Assembly: GCA_029251165.1 (NCBI GenBank)
Contig: JAQXDW010000053.1
Span: forward strand, 1-46,178
DNA from: Myxococcota bacterium
Lineage (GTDB): Bacteria > Myxococcota_A > UBA796
DNA length: 46,178 bases
Direction of reading: 5' to 3'
The position numbers were made by a program, and so were the translations under genes. The number at the start of each line of letters is the position of its first letter. The stretch's first letter is position 1. A model generated the notes under the pieces. It was not told the origin of the DNA. It saw only the letters and a list, made by a program, of their open reading frames with translations, and did not search any database. Below are positions 31,728 through 40,027 of the stretch, in pieces.

Positions 31728-32672
31728 ATGGCGAGATCTCGAAAACAGGAGCTTGGAGTCGGCACGTTGCTGATTGTGGCGCTGGGACTCCTGGCGCTCA
31801 TGGCGGTCAAGACAAACTCGTGCACGGGCGGTCGAGACACCCTCAACGCCACCGTCACCCTGACCGATGCCAGCGGCATTGCAGATGGCTCCCTCATCAA
31901 GCTCGCCGGAGTCGACATCGGCACCGTCACAGACCTCACCGTGGTCAACGGTGAGGCACGCCTCTCGCTCGCCATTGATAAGAGCGTCGGAATCCGGCAG
32001 GACGCTGTGGTCCAGATCCGCGCACGGTCGGTGCTGGGTGAGAAGTACGTCGGCCTGACCACCGGCACAGAGGCCGCCCCCCTGATCGCTGACGGCAGCG
32101 TGCTGACCAACACCCGACGGGCCACCGAGATCGATGAGCTGGTCAATGCCATGGGCGCGATCATCAACGACATCGACACCCAGGCGCTGTCCGCTGCCTT
32201 AGAGGCCATCGCAGCGGCGCTGGAGGAGGATCCGGAGCGCGCCGGGCGCATGCTCGCCGATGCCGAGGTCATCCTCGACAACGTGGCTGCCGCGAGCGCA
32301 GACCTCCCGCTTCTGGCGGCCTCTGCCGGCGAGACACTGGCACGGGTGGACCGCGTGACCGGTCAGCTCACGCCGCTGCTCCGGGACAGTGGTGTGGTGA
32401 TGTCCCGCCTCGATGCGGCCACCGCCGAGCTTCCACAGACCGCCGAGGATGCCTCCGCCACCCTCTCCGAGACCCGCGCGCTCATCTCCGAGACCCGTGC
32501 CGCGGTCTCCCATGGAGACGAGCTGTTGCTGCTGATCAACGACAACGCCGACGACATCGAGCTGATCATCGACAATCTCTCCGAGATCGACAAGTGGGAG
32601 CTGCGCCGTCTGCTTCGCGAAGAGGGCATCCGGGTTCGCCTGCGGAGCAAGGACGTCGTGCCGGAGGAGTAG
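31728..32672 (+). CDS. mlaD: MlaD-type MCE-domain lipid-binding protein
   Basis: 314 residues. An N-terminal membrane anchor (LGVGTLLIVALGLLALMAVK) precedes an MCE domain (~residues 35-120) with VTLTDASGIADGSLIKLAGV, VRAR-like QIRARSVLGEKYVGLTTG and a hydrophobic strand set. The C-terminal ~190 residues are mostly helical and Ala/Glu-rich (coiled-coil-like), longer than E. coli MlaD (~183 residues). MCE hexamers form a lipid-conducting ring in the periplasm; the long helical tail could extend it toward the outer membrane. An AAGGTAGG lies upstream of ATG 31728. It ends the Mla operon; no MlaC or MlaB gene follows. Confidence 0.92.
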   Translation: MARSRKQELGVGTLLIVALGLLALMAVKTNSCTGGRDTLNATVTLTDASGIADGSLIKLAGVDIGTVTDLTVVNGEARLSLAIDKSVGIRQDAVVQIRARSVLGEKYVGLTTGTEAAPLIADGSVLTNTRRATEIDELVNAMGAIINDIDTQALSAALEAIAAALEEDPERAGRMLADAEVILDNVAAASADLPLLAASAGETLARVDRVTGQLTPLLRDSGVVMSRLDAATAELPQTAEDASATLSETRALISETRAAVSHGDELLLLINDNADDIELIIDNLSEIDKWELRRLLREEGIRVRLRSKDVVPEE

Positions 32673-32696
32673 GCCGTGAGCAGTCCGGCTGAGCCC

Positions 32697-33110
32697 TTAC
32701 TCCGTCCCGAGGGTCAATCGGCTCTCTGCGGTGCCGCTTCGACACGCATCGCTTCCCTCAAAGAGCACGGCCTCCGCAGCGGGAGCACCCTGAGGCGGCG
32801 TCGTGAGGGGCTCCCAGCTTCCCGGCTCCAGCAGGCAGGTGGCGTCCGTGCTGGCCGGCTCCAGCCAGGCCGTGATGGCTCCGGTGAGCGCGCAGCCACC
32901 GAGCGTGATGCTGTGAGAGAGGACAAGGTCCGCGTCTTGCGGAAGGCAGATCTCGCCGAGAGAGAGTTGCTCGCTGACGGTCTCCGGAATGTCGACGGCG
33001 AGGATGACCCGGTGGGGGTAGACAAGCTCGTCGAGGAAGCTGCCTGGGACCGTGATCTCGGTCTCCAAAGAGACCTCCTGCCCACACGCAGCCAACATCG
33101 CGATGATCAT
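32697..33110 (-). CDS. Small predicted lipoprotein
   Basis: 137 residues starting MIIAMLAACGQEVS: a short hydrophobic leader and lipobox LAAC give a lipidated Cys9. The mature part is beta-rich with five further Cys spread along it (in GEICLPQ, GGCALTG, ATCLLEPG, SDACRSG), which suggests disulfides in the periplasm. No family is recognised. The ATG overlaps the stop of the gene upstream (ATGA), so it is the last gene of the minus-strand envelope cluster 35475-32697. Confidence 0.7.
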   Translation of the reverse strand: MIIAMLAACGQEVSLETEITVPGSFLDELVYPHRVILAVDIPETVSEQLSLGEICLPQDADLVLSHSITLGGCALTGAITAWLEPASTDATCLLEPGSWEPLTTPPQGAPAAEAVLFEGSDACRSGTAESRLTLGTE

Positions 33111-33490
33111 GCCTCGTCCTCCGTAGCACTCGATGGGGCAGGCTGAGCGGGAGACTTTGGCTTCAGCGAGAAGCTTGCCTGGACATCCAGGGAGTAATTC
33201 GTCAGCAGGTAGTGGAGATCTTTGTGAAGCTCCAAGGCCTCGAGGTATCCACGGACCTCTCTGGCGATGAGCCGCACGATCTCGGTCTTGGCTTTGTCAC
33301 CAGTGGCGAGCGCCGAGATGAGCAGCTCGCGCGTCCGACGCTCCTCGGCCGGCCGCTCGGCCCGTGGCTCGGACTCCTCCCGACCATCTTCTTCACGATC
33401 ACCCTCGAAGATGCGTCGCGCCAGGTTTCGCAGACCAGGTCTTCCACGCTCTTCAGGGCGTTCCGCTTCTGCCGTCTTCTCTTCGGACAT
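33107..33490 (-). CDS. Conserved small cytoplasmic protein of unknown function
   Basis: 127 residues from ATG 33490, with GAGG 5 bases before it; the frame runs upstream into the propeller gene without a good start. Residues 1-55 are charged and low in complexity (Glu/Arg-rich). Residues ~57-115 are helical: ELLISALATGDKAKTEIVRL, AREVRGYLEALELHKDLHYL. This looks like a conserved interaction domain. No signal peptide. It lies between a BamB-like gene and a lipoprotein in a probable operon, so a role in envelope biogenesis is possible. I recall similar small proteins in deltaproteobacteria but cannot name the family. Confidence 0.65.
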   Translation of the reverse strand: MSEEKTAEAERPEERGRPGLRNLARRIFEGDREEDGREESEPRAERPAEERRTRELLISALATGDKAKTEIVRLIAREVRGYLEALELHKDLHYLLTNYSLDVQASFSLKPKSPAQPAPSSATEDEA

Positions 33491-33518
33491 CCCGACCTCG
33501 TTGTCCCTGGGCCTTGAT

Positions 33519-34715
33519 CTAACGTGGACCGCGCTCGGGCCGCTCGACCTGAGGCTTCTTGCCAAGACCAGCATCGGGAACCACGAAGCTGATGAGGTTG
33601 CCGGCGTTGGTCAGCACGACCGCCTGGCGGCCGTTGACTGCCGGCGTCGCGGTGATGCCCGCGAGAAAGTAGCCCGGATCGTAGGTCCAGAGCAGCGCCC
33701 CGTCGTCAGAGATGAGGTACACGCTGCCGGCAGAGGCCGCGATAAGCAGACCCGCCTCGGTCTCGATCGGCTGGGTCAGGGCACCATCGGTCTCGCTGTC
33801 CCACTCCCAGAGGAGATCACCCGTCTGTCCATTCATCGCACGGAGGATGCCATCGCCGCCGCTGTGGAGCAGTCGATCACCCGCGAGGACAGCCGCCTGC
33901 GGTCCGCCAACCTCCATGCGCCAGCGCACCGACTGGGTCTCTCGATCCATGGCGAGCAGCGGCTCGGAGTAACCCGAGACAATGATCTCATCTCCGCTGT
34001 TGAGCGCAGCGGCAATGATGTCGGGGTAGGCTCCCTCGCCGACCCGCCGGCTCCACTGGGGATCTCCAGAGTCCACGGACAGGGCAATGAGGGCACCATC
34101 GGAGAAGCCCGTGAGCACGCTGTCACCAGAGAGGGTCGGCGAGGGCGCGCCGTACAGCTCAAGCTCTGCGGTCCGGGTGGGGTCGGTTCGGTGGGCGTAG
34201 CGCCAGGCCAGCTCACCGTCGGCACGCTGCAGCGCATAGACGAGGTTGTCGACGTTGGCAAGGTAGACCCGGTCCGCCGCCACCGTCGGCGAGGAGAGGA
34301 TCGGCGCGCCGCTGTAGTGGCTCCAGAACGGAACGTCACCAGACACCGGATAGCACCAGGTCGTCCCAGAGCTGTCTGAGAAGTACACCCGGTCGCTGTC
34401 GATGATCGGCGCAGACTGCACCGGACCGGCCGCTGGAAGGGTTCGCAGCAGCCGACCATCTCGGCGATCGAGCACGATGAGGGCATCGAGCGCTGCAGAG
34501 CCGATGAAGATCTCTTCGCCATGAATCACCGGAGCGCCAAGCTCCGTGTGGGTGGCGGAAGAGAGGGTCGGCGCAGGCAGCGGGATCCTCCACTGCTCGA
34601 CCGGCGGCGCATCAAAGGCTGCCGGAGGCGTCGGCGAGAGCTCGTATGGCCCCCAGCCGCCGGTGGCGGAGAGGAGCCCGAGGGCAATCATCCAGTCTGA
34701 GTGTAGGGACGTCAT
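33519..34715 (-). CDS. BamB-like PQQ-type beta-propeller protein
   Basis: 398 residues from ATG 34715 (GAGGG upstream). The repeated pattern of four-stranded blades is clear: LIVLDRRDGRLLRTLPAAGP, VYALQRADGELAWRY, IALSVDSGDPQWSRR, AMDRETQSVRWRMEV and AMNGQTGDLLWEW. These 'xxLd..tG...W' motifs are the PQQ-like propeller repeats of BamB, a component of the outer-membrane protein assembly machine. The N-terminus has a signal-like segment (WMIALGLLSATGG) but no lipobox Cys, unlike E. coli BamB. The neighbouring YfgM-like gene 7 bases upstream reproduces the E. coli yfgM-bamB order, which supports the assignment; a generic PQQ propeller is the alternative. Confidence 0.8.
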   Translation of the reverse strand: MTSLHSDWMIALGLLSATGGWGPYELSPTPPAAFDAPPVEQWRIPLPAPTLSSATHTELGAPVIHGEEIFIGSAALDALIVLDRRDGRLLRTLPAAGPVQSAPIIDSDRVYFSDSSGTTWCYPVSGDVPFWSHYSGAPILSSPTVAADRVYLANVDNLVYALQRADGELAWRYAHRTDPTRTAELELYGAPSPTLSGDSVLTGFSDGALIALSVDSGDPQWSRRVGEGAYPDIIAAALNSGDEIIVSGYSEPLLAMDRETQSVRWRMEVGGPQAAVLAGDRLLHSGGDGILRAMNGQTGDLLWEWDSETDGALTQPIETEAGLLIAASAGSVYLISDDGALLWTYDPGYFLAGITATPAVNGRQAVVLTNAGNLISFVVPDAGLGKKPQVERPERGPR

Positions 34716-34722
34716 GAGGCCC

Positions 34723-35475
34723 TCAACCCTTCAGCCGGCCAAGAGCCTCCGCAGCTTGTGAACTCAGCGGCGACTCCGGGTAGCGGGTGGTGAAGTCTAC
34801 GAGGGTTCGGGTGGCATCCTCAGCGCGGTCTGCAGACTCATAGATGAGCCCAAGCTCCAGGAGCGCACGCTGCGCGACGATCCCCGAGGCCGACTGATTG
34901 ACCCCGTTGAGGATCGCCGCGGCGCCGTCGACGTCACCAGACGCGGCCTTCACACTGGCGAGCTGCGCGGAGGCAGACCAGGCAAGGATGCCCTTGCCGC
35001 CAGCCTCGACAGCCCTCTCGAGGGCCGCGAGCTCGGCAGCATCATCGCTGACACGCTCCCAGGCCTCAGCAGCCTTCAGCCATGCCATGACCGCCGCGGT
35101 TCCCTGCCCTTCGGCTGCGACCGCCTCGTATCGCTTGGCACCCTCGCGGAGGGTCGCCATGAGGTCTGCATCCTCCGGGTCGTCCTGCGGCGCCATGCCG
35201 AAGGCCGCGAGGGGATCCGGTGCCGGCATCCGTCGGTCGATCTCATCGATCTGAGCGTGGAGCTCGCGCTGGACCTCGCGGAGGTGATCGCTGAGCAGCG
35301 AGTAGCCCAGGGTACCTAAGAGGAAGATGCCCAGCGCAGTAAGCATGTGCTTCCACCACGTTGCGAAGAACTGGTAGAAGCCCATCTGGGCTTTGAACAG
35401 GACATCCTCATCGCCATCATCGAGATCGTCGATCTCTGGGGCGAACTCATCTCCCCGTCCCTTGTCTTCCGCCAC
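34723..35475 (-). CDS. YfgM-like membrane-anchored TPR protein
   Basis: 250 residues. An acidic cytoplasmic start is followed by a membrane segment at ~43-62 (MLTALGIFLLGTLGYSLLSD). The periplasmic part has TPR-like helical repeats: AWLKAAEAWERVSDDAAEL, IVAQRALLELGLIYE and TRTLVDFTTRYPESPLSS. E. coli YfgM has the same layout, associates with the SecYEG translocon and periplasmic chaperones, and lies just before bamB. Here too the next gene is BamB-like, 7 bases downstream. The family match is by layout and context. Confidence 0.72.
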   Translation of the reverse strand: MAEDKGRGDEFAPEIDDLDDGDEDVLFKAQMGFYQFFATWWKHMLTALGIFLLGTLGYSLLSDHLREVQRELHAQIDEIDRRMPAPDPLAAFGMAPQDDPEDADLMATLREGAKRYEAVAAEGQGTAAVMAWLKAAEAWERVSDDAAELAALERAVEAGGKGILAWSASAQLASVKAASGDVDGAAAILNGVNQSASGIVAQRALLELGLIYESADRAEDATRTLVDFTTRYPESPLSSQAAEALGRLKG

Positions 35476-35547
35476 GGTGCTCTCCTTTACGGCCGAGTGG
35501 GCTTAACCCATCTGGCGAACTCCGGACGAGCACAGATCCCGTGGGGC

Positions 35548-37197
35548 CTAATTCTGCAGATCAATAATGAACGGCGTGGTGGAATCCGTGAACTCCACCT
35601 CAGCGGTAATGGTCGCGCTGGTGCCGTCTTCTGCGACCACTCGGATCGTGTGGCGCCCGGGCGTCAGGGTGGTGTTGACCGGGCTGGTTCCGCTCTGAGT
35701 GCCGTCGATGTAGATCATGTGACCGGTCTTGCCAAAGATGTGGACCGTGCCCTTGGCGATGATCGGCTTCAGCTCGAAGGGAACAGCCAACTCACCGCTC
35801 TGCATGTCGACGGCTCGAATCTCGGTCCGGTAGCCATCCAGCTCGACCTTGATCGTGTGGCTGCCGAAGTCAACGGTGGTGCTGACGGGCGCGCTGCCGA
35901 GGCGCTTGGTTCCCAGCCAGACCACTGCCCCAGCGGGATTGGTTGCGATGCTGAGGGTGCCTTGCTTTACGTCGTCCTCGGTGCCCCACATGTTCTCAGA
36001 GCCTGGAGACAGCTCCGCAGTAGCGGGCGCCTCTTCGGCCTCCTGCCCCCATGGTGAGTCCGTCTCAGCAGAGACGGGCTCAGTCACTGCGGTCGGGCGG
36101 CGCGTCACCGACCGGGTCGGCGTTCTCGGAGTCTTTACCGGCTCCTCGACAGCCTCCGCGACATCAGCACCCTCGCCAGCAGATGCTGCAGCGTCGGGCT
36201 CCTCAGCGTCGGGCTCTTCAGCGTCAGGCTCGTCCGGGTTCCCCTCGGTCAGCGCTTCAGTGGTCTCATCAGCGGTAGAACCGTCGCTGTCCTCCGCGTC
36301 TTCGACCGGCGCCTCCCCGGCTACGGGCGGCAGACTGGGAGGCTCTGGAACCACAGCAGCAGACGGAGCCGCCGGCTCTGCTGGGGCTGTCGCGACCGGC
36401 TCGCCGTCTGCACGGTCGGACATCTGAATGACAGCGAACGTCGCGACGGCTGCGAGCAGCGCCACCGCACCGACGAGAAGCAGGAGGCCACCGCGGCTGC
36501 TGGACTCTTCCTCGGGCTCATCGACATACGGCGGAAGAACGGAGATCGGGGGCTCCGGGCTCAGATCCGCAGCGACAGCCGGGACAGGATCGGCGGGATC
36601 CTCCGCTGCGCCGTCGGACGGCTCCTCAGCCTCAGACAGCGGGGGGAGTGCGTCCGTGTCGATTCCCGCGTCCTCGGTAAAGGTCACAGGCGGGGCCAGG
36701 TCTTCTTCGAGGATGGAGCGGACAGGGGCGCTCTCTTCTGATGCCGCCGAGTCCAGCGCAGAGATCGACTCAGGCGCCGGACTGGAGTCAACATCAGGCT
36801 CGGAAGCCTCGACCAGTGCCGGCTCCGAAAGGGGCGCCGCTGCGGGCGTCTCTAAGGGCTCGGGCTCGTCGAGGTTCTCCTCGGGCACGGATGCTGGAGG
36901 CTCTGGAGCGCGGGTGACGGGAGCACTCTTGGCGCTGTCCCGTGCGGCCTCAGCAACCCGTGCGGCCTCAGCAAAGCGTGGCTCCGGAACATCAAGCATG
37001 CCCGCGATGGAGAGGGCTCCACCCGCGACCGTTGGCTTGAGGCCAGGCGTTGGCAAGCCTGCACCTGGTGGTTCACCGGGGAGATCTGCTGCAGACGGCA
37101 CTGCCGGTGCGACCGACTTCTCCAGCGGCGTTCCATCCCGGAAGCAGAAGTCGACCCGATCATCGTAGATCGTGCTGCAGTGTGGACAGACCTTCAT
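35548..37197 (-). CDS. Zinc-ribbon, transmembrane and double PEGA-domain protein
   Basis: 549 residues. It begins with a short zinc-ribbon-like unit (CPHC...DFCFRDG; Cys4, Cys7, Cys18). A long acidic, Ala/Pro/Glu-rich disordered region (~30-230) follows. One membrane helix lies at ~234-257 (GGLLLLVGAVALLAAVATF). A second low-complexity region contains the tandem EEPDA repeats. The C-terminus (~411-549) is two PEGA units: LSIATNPAGAVVWLGTKRLG and VHIFGKTGHMIYIDGTQSG, each with an 'L..GrHtI.v' strand. Topology predicts a cytoplasmic zinc ribbon linked through the membrane to PEGA domains outside. Similar layouts occur in myxobacterial regulators and kinase-tail proteins, but there is no kinase domain here. 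Confidence 0.8.
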   Translation of the reverse strand: MKVCPHCSTIYDDRVDFCFRDGTPLEKSVAPAVPSAADLPGEPPGAGLPTPGLKPTVAGGALSIAGMLDVPEPRFAEAARVAEAARDSAKSAPVTRAPEPPASVPEENLDEPEPLETPAAAPLSEPALVEASEPDVDSSPAPESISALDSAASEESAPVRSILEEDLAPPVTFTEDAGIDTDALPPLSEAEEPSDGAAEDPADPVPAVAADLSPEPPISVLPPYVDEPEEESSSRGGLLLLVGAVALLAAVATFAVIQMSDRADGEPVATAPAEPAAPSAAVVPEPPSLPPVAGEAPVEDAEDSDGSTADETTEALTEGNPDEPDAEEPDAEEPDAAASAGEGADVAEAVEEPVKTPRTPTRSVTRRPTAVTEPVSAETDSPWGQEAEEAPATAELSPGSENMWGTEDDVKQGTLSIATNPAGAVVWLGTKRLGSAPVSTTVDFGSHTIKVELDGYRTEIRAVDMQSGELAVPFELKPIIAKGTVHIFGKTGHMIYIDGTQSGTSPVNTTLTPGRHTIRVVAEDGTSATITAEVEFTDSTTPFIIDLQN

Positions 37198-37231
37198 GTT
37201 CCCTCGTTGTGGGGGGAGTATACGCTCCGGC

Positions 37232-38374
37232 TCAAGTCTCGTACCGCTTTGCGAGGTGGCGCGAGATCACCATTCGCTGGATTTGATTGGTTCCCTCAAC
37301 AATCTGCATGACCTTGGCATCACGCATATACCGCTCGATGGGGTACTCGCGAGTGTAACCATAACCGCCGAGGACCTGGACAGCGTCGGTCGTGACCTTC
37401 ATCGCGGCATCGGTGGCACGGCACTTGGCCATTGCGGCGATGTCGGAATACTCCCTTCCGTTATCCCGAAGCCAAGCTGCCTTGTGGACCAGAAGGCGCG
37501 AAGACTCGATGTCGATGGCCATGTCTGCGAGCATGAAGCCGACCCCCTGAAACTCAACGATCGGCTTTCGAAACTGCCGGCGCTGAGTGGCGTAGTGGGC
37601 GGAGACGTCGAGGGCAGCCTGGGCAAGCCCCACTGCGGAGGCGCCGATGGTGATCCGCCCTCCGTCCAGCGCGCTCATCGCGACTCGAAACCCGCGCCCC
37701 TCGGCCTGGAGAAGACTGGAAGCTGGAATCCGTGCATCTTCGAAGATGAGCTCGACGGTTGGGCTGGCGCGCAGCCCCATCTTCTCCTCCTTTTTTCCGA
37801 AGGTGAGGCCTGGAGTGTCGCCGGGAACCAAGAACGCTGAGACCCCTCGAGCGCCCTCGCCGCCGGTCCGCGCCATGACGACGTAGAGATCGGCGTAGCT
37901 GCCGTGGGTGATCCAGAACTTGGTTCCGTTGAGGATGTATTCGTCGCCATCCCGGACCGCGGTGGTCTTCATCGAGGCTGCGTCTGAGCCAGACTCGGGC
38001 TCAGAGAGCGCGAATGCTCCGAGCAGCTCGCCGCCAGCGAGGCCGGGCATCCACTTCTGCTTCTGCGCGTCGGTGCCAAACTCCGCGAGAATGATCTGCG
38101 GCAGGCCATTGACCGCTACTGTGACCGCATAGCTGGCGGAGACCTTCGCGATCTCTTCAAGGACGATGGCATACTCCAGGTAGCCAAGCCCCAGCCCGCC
38201 CCACTCCTCTGGCGTCGGAACACCACACAGCCCGGCCTCGCCGAGGCTGGTGAACAGCTCGCGGCGAAAGACTTCATGCTCATCATCGTCGCGAACGGAA
38301 TCCGCAAGGATGGCGCGTGAGGCCTCCGCTGCGGCTTCCTTCAGGGCAATCTGTTCATCGTCGAGTGCAAACAT
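37232..38374 (-). CDS. Acyl-CoA dehydrogenase
   Basis: 380 residues, the normal family length. The three-part fold is recognisable: N-terminal helices (DEQIALKEAAAEASRAI), the beta domain with FALSEPESGSDA and KFWITHGSYADLYVV, and the C-terminal helical bundle with LGGYGYTREYPIERYMRD and the QIVEGTNQIQR motif. Glu360 in that motif is the likely catalytic base, at the position used by short- and medium-chain enzymes. It oxidises acyl-CoA to 2-enoyl-CoA with FAD in fatty-acid or branched amino-acid breakdown. The best match is a butyryl/short-chain type; substrate length is not certain. It is not obviously tied to the neighbouring envelope genes. Confidence 0.95.
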   Translation of the reverse strand: MFALDDEQIALKEAAAEASRAILADSVRDDDEHEVFRRELFTSLGEAGLCGVPTPEEWGGLGLGYLEYAIVLEEIAKVSASYAVTVAVNGLPQIILAEFGTDAQKQKWMPGLAGGELLGAFALSEPESGSDAASMKTTAVRDGDEYILNGTKFWITHGSYADLYVVMARTGGEGARGVSAFLVPGDTPGLTFGKKEEKMGLRASPTVELIFEDARIPASSLLQAEGRGFRVAMSALDGGRITIGASAVGLAQAALDVSAHYATQRRQFRKPIVEFQGVGFMLADMAIDIESSRLLVHKAAWLRDNGREYSDIAAMAKCRATDAAMKVTTDAVQVLGGYGYTREYPIERYMRDAKVMQIVEGTNQIQRMVISRHLAKRYET

Positions 38375-38425
38375 GGCTACCTCCGTCGGTGCCCCATTCC
38401 ATAATCGGTGATCCCCCTCGCTGCC

Positions 38426-40009
38426 TTACAGCCCACAGACCTCTGACCACCAGGAGGGGTCGCCGACCGGCTCAACGAGCAGTCCCTGGATGGGCACAGA
38501 GAGCCGACCGTCGCTGCACCAGGAGGCCCCAGAGAGCGCAGCATCATCGACCGCAGCAGCGGAGAGCGGGCCATCGGGCACCGACAGGCAGGTCGCTGTG
38601 GCAGGGATGAGCGCAAAGACTGCCCCGACCGGCTCCGCGCACCCCGGCCCGCCCCACTGCCAGCCGCTGTCACAGCGCAGGAAGCGATACACCGCGACCC
38701 CATCCACCGCCGCAGCACAGTCGAGGTGGCTGGAGGCAAGGCGCTCGGCGACCAGGGGGAGATAGGGGTACTGTTCGCGGTCGAGGCCATCTGGTGGCGG
38801 GGCATCGGGCTCGCCATACGAGAACTGCGAGCCGGTCGCGGAGAGATCTTCAGGCAGCACCCACTGAACCACTCCGCTGCCGCCAGCGCCCTGCCAGGTC
38901 GGACTCGAGGCAAGGGCGTCCAGCATGGAGGCGATCCCCTCGACATCACCGCGGTAAGGCTGTCCTTCCTCTGGAAAGATCTCGTGCCGGGCAGAGGGCG
39001 TGCTGGGATCTGGTAAGCCAGGCTCGAGCTGGTAGAGGTGGACGTGAAAGGTGTAAGCCCAGGGTCGCAAGGGCTGACCGGTCAGCGCCGCATGACGCCA
39101 GGAGATGAGGAGCTGAATGAGGCGTCGGGAGGCTGCTCCCCAGGAGCCATCCGAGGGAGCCTCCAGGTGCTCTGCCATGCTGCCGACGACCCGCTCTCCG
39201 GGCAGAACCACAGGCCCCTCCCCCGCCAGCAGCGCCTGATCGTGGTCTGCGCGCCACAGCTCAAACGGGGGATGATCAACCTGCTGGATGAAGCACTCCC
39301 CGTAAGCCGATGAGAGACCGACGGGGACAAAGGCGTCTGGGACGTCCGCAAAGACTGAGGCGGGATCGGTGACCACAGCGATCTTTCCAGACAAGCTCGC
39401 GGGCAGGTGGCCGGTGTAGCTGGTCAGCGGGGTGTCGAGCGTGTCCGCGAGCGCAGACACACCACGCACCCCAAAGCCCACGACATCCTCAAGCACCGCC
39501 GGCTCTGCATCGCTCAGCGGATCGCCCGCCCAGGCATCGCAGGGGTGAACTCCGACCGGACGCTCGACCGCGCCGAGCAGCCCAGAGGAGTCCTCCGCGA
39601 CGGTATGCAGGTGGACCCCGAGGGCCGCCCGCTCCTCCGACAGTGCGACCGACAGCGCAGCCTGGACAGCATCGATCTGCTCGTCGATGAACGCCGCGTC
39701 GAGGTCTGGATCCTGAGCGAGCGCGGCGAGGGTGTCAGCATCTCCCGACCAGCTCAGTCCGAGCTCAGGGCCGAGCTGAAGATCTACGGTCCGTCCGGTC
39801 TCCAGCCAGCGCTCCAGCAGCCAGGTGGCGTTGCGGGTTCGGCGATACCAGCTCCGCCCGACCGGCGTGCCGCAGCCTGAAAGACCGCCATCTGCACAGC
39901 CGACCAGGAGTCGGGGCAGCGGATCGCCGTGCGCCGTCAGCATGACCTGAATGGGCGGCTGGGTCGCGGTGATATCAGCCGGCGCGCAGGCCAGCAGAGA
40001 GAAGAGCAC
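38426..40009 (-). CDS. Large predicted lipoprotein, possible glycoside-hydrolase/deacetylase-like fold
   Basis: 527 residues from GTG 40009. The start MLFSLLACAPAD has a lipobox (LLAC) with lipidated Cys8. Early strands such as IQVMLTAHGDPLPRLLVG and TWLLERWLETGRTVDLQLGP recall TIM-barrel-like carbohydrate enzymes. His in AHGDP and acidic residues in DPDLDAAFIDEQIDA could be catalytic, but this is not diagnostic. A conserved-looking AYTFHVHLYQ lies near residue 315. No known domain can be named with confidence. It is the gene before a TPR/YidD-like/radical SAM cluster transcribed in the same direction, with 18 bases separating it from the TPR gene; its ribosome site is weak. Confidence 0.65.
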   Translation of the reverse strand: MLFSLLACAPADITATQPPIQVMLTAHGDPLPRLLVGCADGGLSGCGTPVGRSWYRRTRNATWLLERWLETGRTVDLQLGPELGLSWSGDADTLAALAQDPDLDAAFIDEQIDAVQAALSVALSEERAALGVHLHTVAEDSSGLLGAVERPVGVHPCDAWAGDPLSDAEPAVLEDVVGFGVRGVSALADTLDTPLTSYTGHLPASLSGKIAVVTDPASVFADVPDAFVPVGLSSAYGECFIQQVDHPPFELWRADHDQALLAGEGPVVLPGERVVGSMAEHLEAPSDGSWGAASRRLIQLLISWRHAALTGQPLRPWAYTFHVHLYQLEPGLPDPSTPSARHEIFPEEGQPYRGDVEGIASMLDALASSPTWQGAGGSGVVQWVLPEDLSATGSQFSYGEPDAPPPDGLDREQYPYLPLVAERLASSHLDCAAAVDGVAVYRFLRCDSGWQWGGPGCAEPVGAVFALIPATATCLSVPDGPLSAAAVDDAALSGASWCSDGRLSVPIQGLLVEPVGDPSWWSEVCGL

Positions 40010-40027
40010 GGTGAGATGATATCCGGC

